A stretch of 13,774 bases of DNA from an uncultured Butyricicoccus sp. (GTDB lineage: Bacteria > Bacillota > Clostridia > Oscillospirales > Butyricicoccaceae). The position numbers and the translations under genes were made by a program. Location: assembly GCA_900544475.1 (NCBI GenBank), contig UQVU01000044.1:1-13774 (forward strand), written 5' to 3'. The notes below the pieces were generated by a model. That model ran no database searches. It was not told the DNA's origin and saw only the letters and a program-made list of their open reading frames with translations. Below, piece by piece: positions 7,720 to 13,774 of this stretch. How positions within the stretch are numbered: position 1 is the first letter of the stretch; every line of letters starts with the position of its first letter.

Positions 7720-7748
7720 ACTATATCATATATCGCGCACTTTTTCAA
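7720..7748 (-). promoter_or_regulatory. secG promoter
   Basis: Read on the minus strand, TTGAAA (7748-7743) and TATAGT (7725-7720) are 17 bp apart, a good vegetative promoter. The -35 lies just past the stop of the 169-residue gene upstream. A perfect dyad, ATGATA-cta-TATCAT (7715-7729, plus-strand reading), covers the -10 element and could be an operator, or could be chance in AT-rich sequence. Confidence 0.78.
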
Positions 7749-7758
7749 GGGTTTTCTC

Positions 7759-8268
7759 TCACAAAAGCGGTTTGATGATGTTTTTCAGTGCATCGCCCGT
7801 GCGGCTCACGTGGACCTTGCGGCCCGATAGATCGACCGCCGCCATGCGCACCGAGCCCCAGCCCTGCTTTCCGCCTGAAAACTGCTGCTCAAGCGCGAGC
7901 TTTTTGAGGCGTTTCGGCACCTCTTTGTCCATTTCCCACGCCGCGAGAATGACGGAAACGATGGAGAAGTCGTGATTGTCGTCCGGCTGCACGAGCGCGG
8001 CGAACGCCCGCTGCGCATACTCCCACCAGTCCGCAAGTCCGTCCGCGTCCAGCTGCGGCACGGCGAACAGCAGGCGGTATTCGTGCGCGTGCCCCACGCC
8101 GCCTGTCGGCATCAGGCCGAGTATCTTGCGGGCGCTTTTGATGGTGTAGGCCGAGGAGAACGCCGCCATGCGGCCCTCCAGCTCCGCGTTTTTCTCCGTG
8201 CGGAACGCCTTGTCCTGCGCCGCGAGCAGGCGGTCGCGCAGCGCGACAAATTCAGTCGAAAAATCCAT
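7759..8268 (-). CDS. Conserved-looking hypothetical protein, 169 residues
   Basis: The protein starts MDFSTEFVALRDRLLAAQ and is soluble by composition, with no signal peptide or membrane segment. A GHAHEYRLLFA stretch lies near residues 59-69. A central DNHDFSIVSVILAAWEMDKEV (shown in part: DNHDFSIVSVILAAW) precedes a basic helix KRLKKLA. The C-terminal part reads GWGSVRMAAVDLSGRKVHVS. I do not recognise the family and assign no function. AGGAG at 8275-8279 lies six bases before the ATG. It begins 15 bases after the nucleotidyltransferase stop, so the two form an operon and may share a pathway. The end of the gene abuts the secG promoter, and I saw no terminator between them, so some readthrough into secG is likely. 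Confidence 0.8.
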   Translation of the reverse strand: MDFSTEFVALRDRLLAAQDKAFRTEKNAELEGRMAAFSSAYTIKSARKILGLMPTGGVGHAHEYRLLFAVPQLDADGLADWWEYAQRAFAALVQPDDNHDFSIVSVILAAWEMDKEVPKRLKKLALEQQFSGGKQGWGSVRMAAVDLSGRKVHVSRTGDALKNIIKPLL

Positions 8269-8283
8269 TTTCCGCTCCTGTTC

Positions 8284-9204
8284 TTACAGCTCGGCCGGAT
8301 AGTCGCCGTTTTCGGTCATTTTTGCGACTGCTTCGCAGATGACCGGCTTGTCCTCGCGGTAGGTAACGCCGTACCAGCGCGCCGAGGTCTTGAGCACCTT
8401 TGCGGTCGCCTTGTCCGCCTTGATGAGCGCATCGACCGCGAACGGCAGGTAATACTCGCCCTTCATCGGGTTCTGCGGCAGCTTTTCCGCGAAGAACTCG
8501 CGCAGACCGTCGTCGAGCGACGGCAGGAACGAGGGCGTAAAGCCCCAGAGGTTGAGCGAAACCGGCGTGCCGAGGGCAATCTCACCCGCCGGTGCATCGC
8601 CGTCCGCGTCGTAGCGGATGACGCCGTCCGCATCGCGGTGGATGGAGGTGCGCTCGATGATGTGCGCGAGCAGGCCGTGCTCGTCCTCGGTGCACACGCC
8701 GCGCGACACCGTGCCGTTTTCGGTGAGGGTATTCTCGACCTGATAGCCGACCATGCAGTAGCGGAACTTATCGTCGTCCTCCGCCCTCGACAGGTAGTCG
8801 TACATCTTGCGGAAGGCGTCCGCGCCGTAGAAATCGTCCGCGTTGATGACCGCGATGGGGCAGCCCTCGGTGAGCTTTTTCGCGCACCAGACCGCGTGCG
8901 CCGTGCCGAGCGGCTTTTCGCGTCCCTCGGGCGCGGTCAGACCCTCCGGCAGGTTATCGAGCGTCTGATAGGCGTAATCGACCTGCATGAAGCGGCGCGC
9001 CTTGCGGCCGATGGCCTCCTCGAACGCCTCGTGCAGCTCGGGACGGATGATGAACACCACGCGCTCGAAGCCGGCGCGGTGCGCGTCGTAGACCGAGTAA
9101 TCCAGAATGATCTGACCGTTCGGACCGATGGGGTCGATCTGCTTGAGGCCGCCGTAGCGCGAGCCCATGCCTGCCGCCATAATGACCAGAACCGGTTTAT
9201 TCAT
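8284..9204 (-). CDS. Sugar-phosphate-type nucleotidyltransferase
   Basis: A 306-residue protein with an N-terminal nucleotidyltransferase fold: AAGMGSRYGGLKQ (10-22) is the GxGxR...K nucleotide-binding loop. PLGTAHAVWCA (98-108) and the metal-site motif NADDFYG (121-127) follow, with NLWGF (218-222) and EYYLP (250-254) further on. Such enzymes transfer NMP from an NTP to a sugar phosphate or related acceptor; the substrate here cannot be told. I chose ATG 9204. The frame extends to a TTG at 9222, but the ribosome binding site AAAGGAAG (about 9213-9220) lies inside that extension. The gene leads a unit with the 169-residue gene, from a strong promoter at 9276-9304. No left-handed beta-helix acyltransferase domain follows, so it is not GlmU. 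Confidence 0.88.
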   Translation of the reverse strand: MNKPVLVIMAAGMGSRYGGLKQIDPIGPNGQIILDYSVYDAHRAGFERVVFIIRPELHEAFEEAIGRKARRFMQVDYAYQTLDNLPEGLTAPEGREKPLGTAHAVWCAKKLTEGCPIAVINADDFYGADAFRKMYDYLSRAEDDDKFRYCMVGYQVENTLTENGTVSRGVCTEDEHGLLAHIIERTSIHRDADGVIRYDADGDAPAGEIALGTPVSLNLWGFTPSFLPSLDDGLREFFAEKLPQNPMKGEYYLPFAVDALIKADKATAKVLKTSARWYGVTYREDKPVICEAVAKMTENGDYPAEL

Positions 9205-9222
9205 ATGTTTTCTTCCTTTCAA

Positions 9223-9249
9223 AGCGGCGTTTTCGTGTCGTCCGCCGCT
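9223..9249 (-). other. 5' UTR hairpin before the nucleotidyltransferase
   Basis: AGCGGCG and CGCCGCT (9223-9229/9243-9249) form a 7-bp stem in the leader, ending just before the AAAGGAAG ribosome binding site. It may protect the 5' end or modulate initiation; this is inference. Confidence 0.5.
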
Positions 9250-9275
9250 GTGCTGTATTTCGCTCAGATATTTTT

Positions 9276-9304
9276 ATTATATCGTAAGGGCGGGTAAAAT
9301 ACAA
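9276..9304 (-). promoter_or_regulatory. Promoter of the nucleotidyltransferase operon
   Basis: Read on the minus strand, TTGTAT (9304-9299) and a perfect TATAAT (9281-9276) are separated by 17 bp. The predicted start is near 9269, giving a leader of about 65 nt that contains the hairpin at 9223-9249. Confidence 0.82.
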
Positions 9305-9455
9305 GAGCAAAGCCGCCGTTGCGGCGCAGGGGACGGAGACCGTGCATTTTTGCATTTCCTTGCAGGAGATTATGCGGTCTTGCCCAATCTGCCGACACGC
9401 GGCATTTGCTTTTTTGTCAAAAAGCACAAAAAGACTTTCCCGTTTTCCGGGACGA
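9305..9455. other. Intergenic stretch between divergent promoters, no gene
   Basis: No credible coding frame. Small inverted repeats are present. One is TGCCG/CGGCA at 9390-9394/9400-9404, followed by TTTGCTTTTTT, a weak terminator-like structure on the plus strand. AGACCG and CGGTCT form another pair about 35 bases apart at about 9336-9380. A role is not evident. Confidence 0.5.
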
Positions 9456-9498
9456 TTGCAAACCGGTACGGAAAGTGCTAAAATAAGTCTGATATAAT
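9456..9498 (+). promoter_or_regulatory. Two overlapping candidate promoters for pyk
   Basis: P1 is TTGCAA (9456-9461), a 17-bp spacer and TAAAAT (9479-9484). P2 is an extended -10, TGATATAAT (9490-9498), with no good -35. Starts would fall near 9491 and 9505, giving leaders of about 40-55 nt before pyk. Either or both could be used. Confidence 0.7.
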
Positions 9499-9545
9499 GT
9501 TATACACGTTTGGTTAACGCAATGATACAGAGAGGAATATGACTG

Positions 9546-11009
9546 ATGCGCAAAACTAAAATCATCTGCACCCTCGGTCCCGCGACCGACGGTCGTCTGC
9601 CCGAAATGATCAAGGCAGGCATGAACGTTGCCCGTATGAACTTCAGCCACGGCTCCCACGAGGAGCACAAGGCCCGCATGGACGCGGTAAAGGCAGCCCG
9701 CAAGGAGCTCGGCATGCCGGTCGGCATCATGCTCGACACCAAGGGCCCGGAGATCCGCACCAAGACCTACAAGGACGGCAAGATCGAGATCGTCGAGGGC
9801 CAGGAGTTCACCCTGACCACCCGCGACATCGAGGGCGACAACACCATCGTTTCCATCACCTACGAAGGCCTGCCGCACGACGTTCAGCCGGGCACCCGCA
9901 TCCTCATCGACGACGGTCTCGTTGCTTTCGAGGTACTGAAGATCGTTGACGGCACCGACATCATCTGCAAGGCGCTCAACGGCGGCCCGCTCTCCAACCG
10001 CAAGTCCATCAATGTTCCGGGCATCAAGCTCAACATGAAGTTCGTTTCCGACAAGGACCGCGAGGACATCGAGTTCGGCCTGACGCAGGACATCGACTTC
10101 ATCGCCGCATCCTTCACCCGCTGCGCACAGGACGTCCGCGACATCAAGGCTATCCTCAAGGCTCACGGCAAGGAAGACGTCGAGATCATCTGCAAGATCG
10201 AGAACATGGAAGGCGTAAACAACATCCAGGAGATCCTCGACGAGGCAAACGGCGTCATGGTTGCCCGCGGCGACCTCGGCGTTGAGGTTCCGTTTGAGGA
10301 GCTGCCGGAGATTCAGAAGAACATCATCAAGACCTGCATCTCCCGCGGCAAGCGCGTCGTCACCGCGACCCAGATGCTCGAGAGCATGGCGAAGAACCCG
10401 CGCCCGACCCGCGCAGAGGTTTCCGACGTTGCAAACGCAGTTTACGACGGCACCTCCGCTATCATGCTGTCCGGCGAGACCTCTGTCGGCAAGTACCCGG
10501 TAGAGACCGTTGCTACCATGAGCCGCATCGCAGAGAACGCAGAGCGCACCATCCACTATGACCGCCGCCGCGTTACCCGCCTTGAGTTCCAGAATATGCA
10601 CGTTTCCGGCGACATGAAGACCCTCGCTATTTCTCACGCGACCTGCTCGACCTCCGCTGACCTCGGCGCGAAGTGCATCGTTGCCTTCACCGAGTCCGGC
10701 TCGACCGCGCGTGCAGTTTCCACCTACCGCCCGGGCACGGTCATCGTCGCGGCTACCCCGTGCGAGCAGACCTTCAACCGTCTGTCCATGTCCTGGGGCG
10801 TAAAGCCGGTTCTGGTCGCAAAGCGCCCGTCCTCCGGCACCGAGCTGTACAGCCTGTCTGAGCAGGCAGCCATCAAGACCATGGACCTGCGCGTCGGCGA
10901 CATCATCACCATCACCGCAGGCATGCCGGTAGGCCACGTCAACTACACCAACACCCTGCGCGTACACCAGCTCACCGAGCTGTCCTTTGCACCGTTCGTA
11001 CAGGATTAA
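9546..11009 (+). CDS. pyk: Pyruvate kinase
   Basis: A 487-residue enzyme that converts phosphoenolpyruvate plus ADP to pyruvate plus ATP in glycolysis. Motifs: KIICTLGPA at the N-terminus, Arg30 and NFSHG, the substrate loop LDTKGPEIRT (63-72), the catalytic lysine Lys217 in ICKIENMEG, the metal-site GDLG (242-245) and TATQMLESM (273-281). A glutamate (Glu69) in TKGPE, where potassium-independent enzymes carry lysine, predicts dependence on potassium. It lacks the extra C-terminal PEP-utiliser domain of Bacillus-type enzymes, so the length is normal for the short form. AGAGGA at 9531-9536 supports ATG 9546. The LCP gene begins 15 bases downstream, so the two are probably co-transcribed. Codon bias is strong, as expected for a highly expressed gene. 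Confidence 0.97.
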   Translation: MRKTKIICTLGPATDGRLPEMIKAGMNVARMNFSHGSHEEHKARMDAVKAARKELGMPVGIMLDTKGPEIRTKTYKDGKIEIVEGQEFTLTTRDIEGDNTIVSITYEGLPHDVQPGTRILIDDGLVAFEVLKIVDGTDIICKALNGGPLSNRKSINVPGIKLNMKFVSDKDREDIEFGLTQDIDFIAASFTRCAQDVRDIKAILKAHGKEDVEIICKIENMEGVNNIQEILDEANGVMVARGDLGVEVPFEELPEIQKNIIKTCISRGKRVVTATQMLESMAKNPRPTRAEVSDVANAVYDGTSAIMLSGETSVGKYPVETVATMSRIAENAERTIHYDRRRVTRLEFQNMHVSGDMKTLAISHATCSTSADLGAKCIVAFTESGSTARAVSTYRPGTVIVAATPCEQTFNRLSMSWGVKPVLVAKRPSSGTELYSLSEQAAIKTMDLRVGDIITITAGMPVGHVNYTNTLRVHQLTELSFAPFVQD

Positions 11010-11024
11010 AAAAGGACTTAGATT

Positions 11025-12245
11025 ATGTCTTTCAAACGCTTCCGGCGCATTCTCGTCCGTCTGCTGACCGTTGTCGTCATTCTGGCGACGGTCGGCTCGA
11101 CCGGACTGTACGTTTACCGCGCTGTCTTCGGCTATCACTACGACTCCTCGCTCACCGATCAGGATCTCGCGGCCGGCATTCAGGCGGACGAAAACATCAC
11201 GAATATCGCACTGTTCGGTCTGGATACCCGTCCGGGCGATGATAAGAGCCACTCCGACTGCATGATGATCGTCACCATCGACAACACGCGGGGCAAGATC
11301 AAGCTCTCAAGCCTGATGCGCGACTCGCTCGTTGAAATCGACGGCGTCGGCGAGGACAAGCTGAACGCGGCCTACTTCCGCGGCGGCCCGAGCCTTGCCA
11401 TCCGCACGATCAACGAAAACTTCGGCACGGACATCAAGGACTATATCGCCGTAAACTTCGAACAGGTCGTTGAAATCGTGGACGCGCTGGACGGCATTGA
11501 GGTAAACGTTGCCTCCCAGGACGAGGTAAACGAGCTAAACCGCGTCATCCGCGACTACGGCATCGAGCAGGGCAAGGAATTCTCCGGCATCGAGAAGCCC
11601 GGTCTTCAGACGCTCGACGGCGTGCAGGCGCTGTGCTACGGCCGCATCCGCAAGGGCAACACCGGCGACGACTGGAGCCGCGTAGAGCGTCAGGGCGTCA
11701 TTCTGAACGCCATGTTCGCCAAGATCAGCTCGATGGACGCGAACGGTCTGCTCGGCGTCATGACCCGCCTCATGCCCTATGTCACCACCTCGCTTTCTCC
11801 GTCGGATATTGCGCCGCTCATCGTCGGCGCGGTCAAGAACGGCGTTCCCACCGTGGAGCACGTCCGCTTCCCGCTGGATAACGAGTGGCAGTATTACGGC
11901 TCGTCCAACGAGTACATCCTGTATGACGTGGACGTTGTGGCGGATGAGCTGCACGAGTATATCTACAACGATGCCGTGCCCGGCACCGCCGGCACCGACT
12001 CCGACAGCACGGATTCCAAGGACAGCAGCACCTCGACCGGCAAGCCGTCGGGCAGCAGCACCTCGACCGGCAAGCCGTCGGACAGCAGCACCACCGGTTC
12101 GACCACGAGCCAGCCGTCTGCGACGGTCGATCCTGAGTCGCTCGTAGAGGAAGGCGGCAGCTACGACCCCTCGACTGGCGACTATTATGACTCGGACGGC
12201 GACAGATATCATCTGGACGAAAGCGGTAATCGGGTGTATTATTAA
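11025..12245 (+). CDS. LytR-CpsA-Psr (LCP) family cell-wall ligase
   Basis: A 406-residue membrane-anchored protein with a short basic cytoplasmic N-terminus and one transmembrane helix (about 9-31). An extracellular LCP domain (about 58-315) follows. LCP proteins attach teichoic acids, capsule or other glycopolymers from lipid carriers to peptidoglycan. Conserved features are LFGLDTR with HSDCMMIVTID (about 63-86), SSLMRDSLVEIDG with Arg99/Asp100, KLNAAYFRGGP (112-122), and TLDGVQALCYGRIRK with DDWSRVERQ (196-223). The C-terminal tail (about 320-406) is Ser/Thr/Gly/Pro-rich, holds a 10-residue repeat and ends in a Tyr/Asp-rich segment. AAGGA at 11012-11016 fits ATG 11025. It is probably transcribed with pyk and ended by the terminator at 12261. 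The glycopolymer substrate is unknown. Confidence 0.92.
   Translation: MSFKRFRRILVRLLTVVVILATVGSTGLYVYRAVFGYHYDSSLTDQDLAAGIQADENITNIALFGLDTRPGDDKSHSDCMMIVTIDNTRGKIKLSSLMRDSLVEIDGVGEDKLNAAYFRGGPSLAIRTINENFGTDIKDYIAVNFEQVVEIVDALDGIEVNVASQDEVNELNRVIRDYGIEQGKEFSGIEKPGLQTLDGVQALCYGRIRKGNTGDDWSRVERQGVILNAMFAKISSMDANGLLGVMTRLMPYVTTSLSPSDIAPLIVGAVKNGVPTVEHVRFPLDNEWQYYGSSNEYILYDVDVVADELHEYIYNDAVPGTAGTDSDSTDSKDSSTSTGKPSGSSTSTGKPSDSSTTGSTTSQPSATVDPESLVEEGGSYDPSTGDYYDSDGDRYHLDESGNRVYY
12021..12090 (+). repeat. 30-bp tandem repeat in the LCP tail
   Basis: Two copies of a 30-base unit (12021-12050, 12051-12080) differ at a single base (GAC versus GGC codon), followed by a partial third copy (12081-12090). 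They encode DSSTSTGKPS, GSSTSTGKPS and DSST. The unit is in frame, so copy number could change without disrupting the protein. The tail probably acts as a flexible wall-spanning spacer. Confidence 0.9.
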
Positions 12246-12260
12246 CAAGTAAATAATCGC

Positions 12261-12301
12261 AGCAGGGGAACATGACCGCGGTTATGCTCCCCTGCTTTTT
12301 T
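12261..12301 (+). terminator. Terminator after the LCP gene
   Basis: AGCAGGGGA (12261-12269) pairs with TCCCCTGCT (12288-12296). The inner part can extend through CAT/ATG and a self-complementary ACCGCGGT. T6 follows at 12296-12301. It separates pyk-LCP from the peptidase gene. Confidence 0.93.
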
Positions 12302-12367
12302 CGGCGGCGCCGCCGCCTCACTCCCCCGCAGGACAAACGGGAAGAAAGAAATATAGGAGCGGATATT

Positions 12368-13624
12368 ATGTATGTAAAACGAGTTCTCCCCAATGGCGTG
12401 CGCATTATTTCCGAGCGACTGGATACCATGCGCACGGTATCTGTCGGCATCTGGGTCGGCAACGGCAGCCGCTATGAACCGGCGGAGCTGAACGGCATCT
12501 CGCATTTCATCGAGCACATGATTTTCAAGGGCACGGAAAAGCGTTCCGCCCGCCATATCGCCATCGCCATCGACGCCCTCGGCGGTCAGGCGAACGCCTT
12601 CACCGACAAGGAATGCACCTGCTACTACATGAAGGTGCTTGACAGCCGCCTCCAGACCGGCATCGCGCTGCTCGCGGATATGTTCCTTGAGTCGCGCTTC
12701 GCACAGGAGGACATCGAGCTGGAACGCGGCGTCGTGCTTGAGGAAATCGATATGTACGAGGACTCCCCCGAGGATGTCGCCATCGACAAGCTGTTCGAGA
12801 GCTGCTATGACGGCTCGGCGCTCGGCCGCCCCATCCTCGGCACCGAGGAAACGCTCGCGCCCATCACGACCGAAACCCTGCACCGCTATATGCACGAATA
12901 CTACCGCCCCGAGGACACGGTCATCGCGGTTTCCGGCCATTTCACCGATGAGGACATCGACTACATCGCAGACCTGTTTTCCGTCATGGACGGCTCGGGC
13001 CGCAACCAGATCACCCCGGCGCTGTACAAGCCCTCGCTCGTGCTGCGCAGCAAGGAGATCGAGCAGAACCACCTGTGTCTGTCCTTCCCCGGCGTTTCTG
13101 CGCTGAGCGAGGACCGCTTCACGATGAACCTGCTGTCGAACATTCTCGGCGGCGGCATGTCCTCCCGCCTGTTCCAGAGCATCCGTGAGCAGAGCGGCCT
13201 GTGCTATTCCATCTACACGTTCACCACGCCCCATCTGGACACCGGCCTGATGTCGATTTACACCGGTCTGGGCGAGGAAACCGAGCGTCAGGCGCTTGAG
13301 CGCATTCTTCAGGAGCTGCACCGCTTCTGCGAGGACGGCCCGGCGAAGGACGAGATTTCCCGTACCCGCGAGCAGGCCAAAACGACGCTGCTCATGGGCC
13401 TCGAAAGCACGGGCACGCGCATGATGACCATCGGCCGCAGCGAGCTGATGCGCGGCGAGGTCTCGAAAATCGAAGATGTCCTTGCGGCATACGACAGCGT
13501 AACATATGACGATATTCTGAACCTTGCGCGTCGGGTATTCGACCCGGCGAAGGCGTCGCTTGCCGTTGTCGGCAACCCGGGCACGGAGGACGAATATCGA
13601 GAGCTTCTGGCGAAGCATCTGTAA
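12368..13624 (+). CDS. M16 family zinc metallopeptidase (processing-peptidase-like)
   Basis: A 418-residue pitrilysin/insulinase-superfamily protein. The inverted zinc motif HxxEH is intact as HFIEH (46-50), and the distal zinc-binding glutamate lies in GVVLEEIDMYEDSPED (about Glu126). An inactive second domain (about 215-418) contains NILGGGMSSRLFQSIREQSGLCYSIY (shown in part: GGGMSSRLFQ and REQSGLCY), typical of the mitochondrial-processing-peptidase-like PqqL/YmxG group. The frame opens upstream to 12272, inside the preceding terminator. ATG 12368 is chosen because TAGGAG at 12354-12359 sits eight bases before it and MYVKRVLPNGVRI matches homologous N-termini. No signal peptide is visible, so it is probably cytoplasmic; the substrate is unknown. 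I did not find a clear promoter in the 66 bases after the terminator. Confidence 0.94.
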   Translation: MYVKRVLPNGVRIISERLDTMRTVSVGIWVGNGSRYEPAELNGISHFIEHMIFKGTEKRSARHIAIAIDALGGQANAFTDKECTCYYMKVLDSRLQTGIALLADMFLESRFAQEDIELERGVVLEEIDMYEDSPEDVAIDKLFESCYDGSALGRPILGTEETLAPITTETLHRYMHEYYRPEDTVIAVSGHFTDEDIDYIADLFSVMDGSGRNQITPALYKPSLVLRSKEIEQNHLCLSFPGVSALSEDRFTMNLLSNILGGGMSSRLFQSIREQSGLCYSIYTFTTPHLDTGLMSIYTGLGEETERQALERILQELHRFCEDGPAKDEISRTREQAKTTLLMGLESTGTRMMTIGRSELMRGEVSKIEDVLAAYDSVTYDDILNLARRVFDPAKASLAVVGNPGTEDEYRELLAKHL

Positions 13625-13774
13625 TAGTCCACTCCGAGGGACGCGCCCCCTCCCGGGGCGAGAGGCAAAAGGGGGTACAGGACACCCCTGAAGACGGGGT
13701 TTCGGCCGTAGCCCACTAAACCTTATTCCCGCGCCGTGCGCGGATTAAATGAGCGCTATACCCCCTCTTGCGAC
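13625..13774. other. Hairpin-rich intergenic tail, no gene assigned
   Basis: Several inverted repeats are packed together: CGCCCC/GGGGCG at about 13641-13657, CCCC/GGGG around 13684-13698, and a perfect CCGCGC-cgt-GCGCGG at 13729-13743. None is followed by a T-run, so I cannot call a terminator for the peptidase gene. The only frames here are antisense shadows. It may be part of a dispersed intergenic element or the leader of a gene beyond the window. Confidence 0.5.

Noticed and set aside
9417..11252. A 611-codon antisense frame over pyk, and similar long antisense frames over carA (2261-3250), the peptidase (12242-13618) and the nucleotidyltransferase (7972-9297, plus)
   Set aside because: Same codon-bias artefact: each follows a strongly biased real gene with intact family motifs on the other strand.
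12272..12367. Possible 32-residue N-terminal extension of the M16 peptidase
   Set aside because: It begins inside the LCP terminator hairpin and has a low-complexity arginine run. ATG 12368 has a proper ribosome binding site.

Overview
The window looks like a chromosomal stretch from a GC-rich member of the Clostridia, probably an Oscillospirales/Ruminococcaceae-type gut anaerobe. The support is a PyrR-controlled pyrimidine locus, the long (about 305-residue) form of PyrF, strong AAGGAGG-type ribosome binding sites, a Firmicute-style LCP wall protein and a processing-peptidase-like M16 enzyme. The taxonomic placement is inference from gene content and style. Most of the window is core metabolism and cell-surface housekeeping. 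I see no integrase, transposase, CRISPR array, tRNA or rRNA.

Region 1 (1-6590) is the pyrimidine block. A truncated, unrecognised gene leaves the window leftward (1-216, minus). Facing away from it, a near-consensus promoter (317-345) drives a leader of about 200 nt. This leader holds a textbook PyrR-binding hairpin, an overlapping antiterminator and an intrinsic terminator, followed by pyrR and pyrF. A 200-nt gap containing six consecutive perfect or near-perfect hairpins separates pyrF from carA. carA and carB share a TAATG junction, and a strong terminator follows carB. PyrR senses UMP/UTP against PRPP. CarAB makes the carbamoyl phosphate that starts the pathway, and PyrF makes UMP at its end.

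Region 2 (6600-7175) is a decaying operon. A promoter with a 19-bp spacer and a centred dyad, the MerR-regulator design, precedes two broken genes. The first is a RibD/DHFR-like reductase reduced to its two ends by an in-frame internal deletion. The second is a cupin cut off just after its metal-binding histidines, where a GC-rich palindrome begins. Promoter and ribosome binding sites still look intact. No regulator gene is present.

Region 3 (7146-9304, minus strand) reads right to left. A nucleotidyltransferase and an unrecognised 169-residue protein form one unit. SecG, with its own promoter, is closely followed by a small two-helix membrane protein. A bidirectional terminator is shared with region 2.

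Region 4 (9305-13774, plus strand) contains pyruvate kinase with two candidate overlapping promoters, then an LCP-family cell-wall ligase 15 nt downstream. The LCP protein has a short repeat-bearing Ser/Thr tail. A long terminator follows, then an M16 metallopeptidase, then about 150 nt of hairpin-rich sequence with no convincing gene.

The items that most deserve a second look are the hairpin array before carA and the decayed MerR-type operon. I did not find a convincing new multi-gene system.
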